A DNA stretch of 64,000 nucleotides from Leuctra nigra (lineage: Eukaryota > Arthropoda > Insecta > Plecoptera > Leuctridae): NCBI GenBank assembly GCA_934045905.1, contig OW203762.1:22538345-22602344 (forward strand), given 5' to 3'. Position 1 is the first letter of the stretch; every line of letters starts with the position of its first letter. The notes below the pieces were generated by a model, which was not told the DNA's origin, searched no databases, and worked only from the letters and a program-made list of their open reading frames with translations. Positions 59,764 to 64,000 of the stretch are shown piece by piece. The position numbers and the translations under genes were made by a program.

Positions 59764-60084
59764 GAAAGCTCAAGAATTTCCCTCCAGTGTAACGTTAAGC
59801 GTCACTAAAATAAAATACGTCAGAGGGCAACACGTGACGAACTTAGAGCTCCATTTTATTTTTACTTCACATCTTGTTGTTCTTTAGTTCGAAATAAACG
59901 GTAAATGAATGAAGATTGTCAATATTTGTACACACTTTATTAGTAATCTTGTTCTTCCCCTCGACATTCGTCAAACTTGACGTTAGTGTAGCGCAAGATT
60001 GCTCGCTGTAAGTCGAGCGTTTGTCTTTCTTTGCCGAGCTGATCGGAAGTCGTGTGCGATTTCCAGGAAGAGCGATCACTTCGA

Positions 60085-60125
60085 GCGGAGCGCTCACTTG
60101 CTCCTGGAGCGCTCCGAGAAGGCTG
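60085..60125. repeat. GC-rich hairpin
   Basis: cggagcgctc and gagcgctccg are exact inverse complements about 14 bases apart, next to further gagcgatc words. This could be a structured leader element or chance. Confidence 0.5.
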
Positions 60126-61379
60126 GCTTTAGACGTTTAGTGGACATTCCGAACCGATTGCTTCGACAACTTCGTTACTGTGTTGCGGAGAGATCGCTTT
60201 TTATATACTTTGTTGTAACAAGACATTTGATTAAAACGAGCGAGTTTAAAAGTTTCTATGTCGTTTATTTTGTCGACTTATACCGGAGTATAACATTTTG
60301 ATTATAGAATGTTCATTGCAGATGCAATTGAAATTCAAATTCAGAAGCTTGACACAGAAAGTACTTGCCAATTTTCAGGAAGCCATTCAACTTTACCCTG
60401 CTTTATATATTTGTTATGAAACTCAAGATTGAAGTTTCTTTTTAAAGCGGCGAATAAAACAAACATTTTGATTCTCACAACAGATCCAATGTTTTGTCAA
60501 TCTTCCGGCGATGTCACTTTAGAACAAGCGACCTGTATCGGACGTAAGATAAACGATGTCGACGAATTGGTAGAGTTTATCTAAGCTTAGTCTTTCAGTG
60601 ATTGCCCTGATCGATTTCCTTCCAATTCATTACAAATCGATTTGGCCCTTCCGTCTCCATCATTGTATCTCGTCACTCCACTCTGACGCTCCGCACATTT
60701 CAATCTTGCGCTATGAAATCTTGTTGTCGAGTATAATAGCATCCGCCTCGCCGTGATGAGTGTGCACATGGGGACCGTGGTGGAATCAATAAGTCGAGGG
60801 AATCGCTAAGTAAGGTCAACCCTGTCAGACGCGAGGATGAAGAATGTTGCCGGCCCGAGCTCGAGCCGCCGTATATTTCCCCCAGTGGACCAAGAGTTCA
60901 TCCATATTTCTTTCGAATCACGTTTCCATATACATTTCCTAAACCATCCAATGCGCGCACTTACTCAAACTGAAAGCAAAATGTAAAGTGAATTTCTTTG
61001 GGGGATGCTATATATATTATTCAGCGTAAACTTCGGCAAGGCAGGAGGTTGTTTGACGTCACATTTCCTGAAAAGAGTTAGTTACTCCCGAATCCTGTCA
61101 GTGGATTAGTTTCCCTGCCAAATCACAGCACCTCTAACCTTTCCTTTTCCATTTCCAGCGATTGGTTCCTTCTGAAGCCGACTTTGTTCGCTGGACCGAT
61201 GCCACGTCTCAGCTCAGCATCCTTCCATCTGAGAGTTGGTAGGTGTCTTTTCCTCTCCACGCTCCCTACATTTCCAATTATACATCAATCCTCATCCTTC
61301 TTCCGATTAACTCCCGTCCATTCTTCTTACTTTACTCTCTCTAACTTATTCCGTCGAACGCGTTCGGTTTACAAACACA
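60126..61379. other. Non-coding interval upstream of the CpG-rich zone
   Basis: Short chance frames only. A TATA-like tatatatatt lies at 61010-61019. No further structure was recognised. Confidence 0.4.
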
Positions 61380-63291
61380 TTCTCGAGATTTGATCTCGAT
61401 GTCGTCGGGACGCCTCCTCGTGGTCGCAGAAAGCGTCGCAAAGTCGCCGTTTCTTTTGCCCGCTTGTAAGTGGTGCTATTTATAGTGATCCTGGTCTCGG
61501 GGTCAGTTGAACAGCGACCGGAGGTTGTAATTGGATTCTTCAACGCCTCCGCCTCTGAGGTGATGCGATTATATAAAGCCAACTCGTTACGTCGCCGTCA
61601 ACTCCTTGTGTGATATTCTCATGAGGGGAGAAGTTCGCCGCTCGGTGTAAGTGGGCATGAAGTTGTAGTGAATGTTCGCGCCGTCCGGGCCTCGAAACGG
61701 CGGACAGAGAGTGTGATGGCGCGTTCTCTCAAGTTAATTGCGTCGAAATGGCGTCGCGACGAACGCGAGAAAGAGACGTCGCCGTCGTCACATCAACAGC
61801 GCGAGTTAATTGTCATGAAATTGAATGTCAACTCCGAGATGTCACAGAGCGGCCGTGATTCTCGGCCGCGAGCTATGCGGTCAAACTCGCCGTGATGTCG
61901 GTTGAACCGTTTAACTCTAGTAAATGAAGTGGTTTGCGTAACTGGTGACGCCCACCGCAGTACACGCGGATAACGGAACATGCATGTAATGTGTGTGTGT
62001 GAGCGAATATTCCGCATACCGACGTCGCGGCGTCTTTATTACCCGGCGTCGGTAGCCGCGACGGTGAGCCAGATTTCCTGTCAACGGCTCTGGAACAGAG
62101 TCCCTCTAACCCTTTGCCCTCAGCCACAGGGAATCGATAACAGGCGGCGGCGAGGCGGAGAGAAAACACCACCAAGAGAATAAAATATTATTTATTGCTC
62201 GTTTAGGTTAACGTTTACTTTCAGAGTTACAGTTAATGGAGCGATTATTTCACACTGGTATTGTATAGATTTCTGATTCCCTTTCCATGTTTGTCTAAGG
62301 AGAGCTGTGACAGCACTTTACGCCGATGCGTTTTATCGATATACACACTTGGCTCGGCGTTGGACTCCGCTCTATACGCAATACGAAGCGGCTTTCCGCT
62401 CTTCGTCATTCTCTTTATTTGAATACTGTTATAAATATTTCAATTCTATTTTGTGACGTCGCTTTGTCGAGTGTTTACTCTAGCCGTCGCGGCGCCAGTG
62501 CATGGAAATACGAGAATGGAAGCAATAATTGCCTCTTCTGTTCGTATCTCTGCGTGAGATGGGATAATCTATAAGTCCGTGCCGGGCTTTCCGAGTGCTC
62601 TTGCATTAATATTCCGGCAGTGAGGTGCTCGTTTCGTTTCTCCGCATTTCAATTGAATTGCACCCCAATTTACATAATTTCATTCGACTTCTCCGATGAG
62701 TTGGATCCAGCCAATCAAATCTCTCGCTCAAGTATTGCGACGCTCACCGCGACGCCACGAGCACCGAGAGCGTCGCGACGCAATTGCCGGACGCGATGCA
62801 GTGCGTAGTTTCCGGCACGCCTGCGCCCGCCGCGACGCGTGTGCGTGCGACGACGCCAGTGAGATAACGACGTCGACAATCTATTCCCCATCAATACCCG
62901 GTGTCCTAATCCCTTGGCAGATGAATGAACTATCAAGTCGATGAGGTCACATCAATGAGATCGGCTCTCACACACACACACGCGGGTTTCCAGACGACAT
63001 CTCTTGAATATCGGGAAACGATTGCGGGGCGGGAGAGCGCGCGCGCTCAGCGAGTCGATGTTTGTGGAACGGCTGGCACTTTGGGATGCTGTGCAGTGCG
63101 ATCTCGCTACGCTGTTGATCTCTCGCGGCTGACGGTGAAGCTGAGCCCATGGCAGTCGCTCCATGGAGTAGGGCTGCGGCGGTCGAGTCTGCCCGAACAG
63201 CCCCCGAAGCTGCTGCTTCCTGAAACGACGACATCGTTGTCGGGGTCAGGAGAGAGAGTGTGATCGACGTGGTTTAGTTTTACCTGACAAG
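61380..63291 (+). promoter_or_regulatory. CpG-rich promoter and 5' UTR zone of the gene starting at 63292
   Basis: CpG is dense, with repeated CGTCG/GCGACG words at 61400-61800, 62010-62160 and 62740-62880. A CCAAT box (agccaatc) lies at 62711 and a (CA)n run at 62970-62981. GC content rises steadily towards the ATG. Many overlapping open frames on both strands follow from the scarcity of AT-rich stops and are not considered genes. No transcription start can be fixed. Confidence 0.4.
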
Positions 63292-63451
63292 ATGTCGAAC
63301 AGTGGCTCTGTGGACGGCACGAGGTTTGTGACGGAGAAGGTGACGGAGGGCGGCGGGGGCGGAAGTCCAGCGTCGAAACACAGCGGCGGCGGTGGTGCAG
63401 CGGTCAAGGGGGGCGCGCCCGATGGCAATATTTCGGGGGATCCAGAAAAAG
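63292..63451 (+). CDS. First coding exon of a host gene, possibly an SLC12-type cation-chloride cotransporter
   Basis: ATG with A at -3 (gacaagATG) opens MSNSGSVDGTRFVTEKVTE, then a Gly-rich, low-complexity stretch (residues 20-48) and GNISGDPEK. The exon ends in AAA G|GTACAT, a plausible donor leaving phase 1. Reading through would meet a stop five codons later, supporting splicing. Codon use is strongly GC-rich, unlike the surrounding DNA, and the exon sits at the end of a CpG-rich zone. An RF-V-KV-type patch followed by a disordered Gly-rich segment recalls the variable N-terminus of SLC12 transporters such as insect K-Cl cotransporters. This is a weak resemblance. No membrane segment lies inside the window, so the family remains a guess; the coding exon itself is better supported. 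Confidence 0.55.
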
Positions 63452-64000
63452 GTACATTCTTTATTTGACCTACATTCAAATACTATTCGCAAAATACAAT
63501 TATCGATTTTCCTATAATCAATTCAAAATACCAAAATATAAAACTTATTGTTTAGCAGACTCAAAATTTTGACCCTCCCCTTTGTTTTGTTATTAAAGCT
63601 GTGAACATGTGTGGCAATGTCCGGATAATTTGTAGTAGTTAGTGTTGATGTAAATGCGCTTCTTGTGCGCTAAGAGTCGCTCACGGTGTTGTCGATCTCC
63701 GTGGATGTCAACGCAGGAATAGGAGAGGATCGCAGGGGCGTTGTGTGTTTCATTCGCGGCCGCGACGGTCAATTACAACACGTCATCAACGCTCACAGTG
63801 ACTTTTCTTTTCGTACACAACTTCGCGATAAATACTCCGTTTTTTAGCAATGCAGACGATGTTAGTTTGGTGAGAGTATAGATTATCTGTCTATCGCTTC
63901 CCCTCATGAATCTTTTGTTTTCTCCGCCTCCGAGTCTCTTGGAAATGCGGCGCCGCGTGAAGGCGACTACTTCAACCGACGTGTACTCCACGGCGTCGCT
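63452..64000 (+). other. Start of the intron after the 63292 exon
   Basis: Begins GTACATTCTT. The first 150 bases are AT-rich and the rest is again CpG-rich. No acceptor-bounded coding exon was recognised before the window ends. Confidence 0.45.

Noticed and set aside
61668..63263. Many 60-112-codon frames on both strands in the CpG-rich zone
   Set aside because: High GC content depletes stop codons. The frames overlap on both strands and none has a recognisable domain.
1..64000. CRISPR arrays, bacterial operons or prophage
   Set aside because: The regular repeats are head-to-tail tandem units without unique spacers, and the sequence shows eukaryotic splice signals and transposons throughout.

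Overview
The window looks like nuclear DNA of a metazoan, most likely an arthropod. It is AT-rich and gene-poor, with GT/AG splice signals. It is full of small non-autonomous DNA transposons and foldback repeats, and it also has one non-LTR retrotransposon relic and SINE-like fragments. CpG is not depleted in the promoter-like stretches. The species cannot be fixed from the sequence. No bacterial gene organisation, CRISPR array, rRNA or intact tRNA gene was seen.

The clearest object is a complete hAT-superfamily DNA transposon at 3440-8661. It has perfect 12-bp terminal inverted repeats (CAGTGTTTTTCC), a perfect 8-bp target duplication (cgtttcgc) and palindromic TTATCTAGATAA arrays just inside both ends. 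It carries an uninterrupted 734-residue BED-finger transposase on the minus strand, a predicted 5'-UTR intron, and about seven copies of a 129-bp repeat downstream of the stop codon. It appears to be a young insertion and may be autonomous.

Host coding sequence is sparse. A first coding exon on the plus strand at 63292-63451 ends in a GT donor and follows about 2-3 kb of CpG-rich, promoter-like DNA. Its N-terminus weakly recalls SLC12-type cation-chloride cotransporters. A second small candidate first exon lies at 14299-14365, also on the plus strand, with a textbook GTAAGT donor. Both exons end in phase 1, so they could be alternative first exons of one gene. In that case most of the window would be a roughly 49-kb intron; this is inference.

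Layout: 1-3439, intergenic with a foldback MITE. 3440-8661, hAT element. 8662-14298, a repeat cluster including three adjoining MITEs at 11899-12548. 14299-14365, candidate exon. 14366-63291, intron-like DNA. This last stretch holds a 1.2-kb foldback (16821-18061), further foldbacks (19181, 23303, 35417, 55871, 59672) and a 500-bp element present twice in opposite orientation (10804 and 44973). It also holds a decayed LINE reverse-transcriptase tail (45576-45902), a 380-bp insertion with a 14-bp target duplication (50742-51121) and a 30-bp minisatellite carrying 22 CACGTG sites (53041-53760). A degenerate GGAGGTGCC-headed repeat array lies at 57087-57800, and its core motif is scattered through the rest of the window. 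60000-63291 is CpG-rich upstream DNA, and 63292-64000 is the first exon and the start of its intron.
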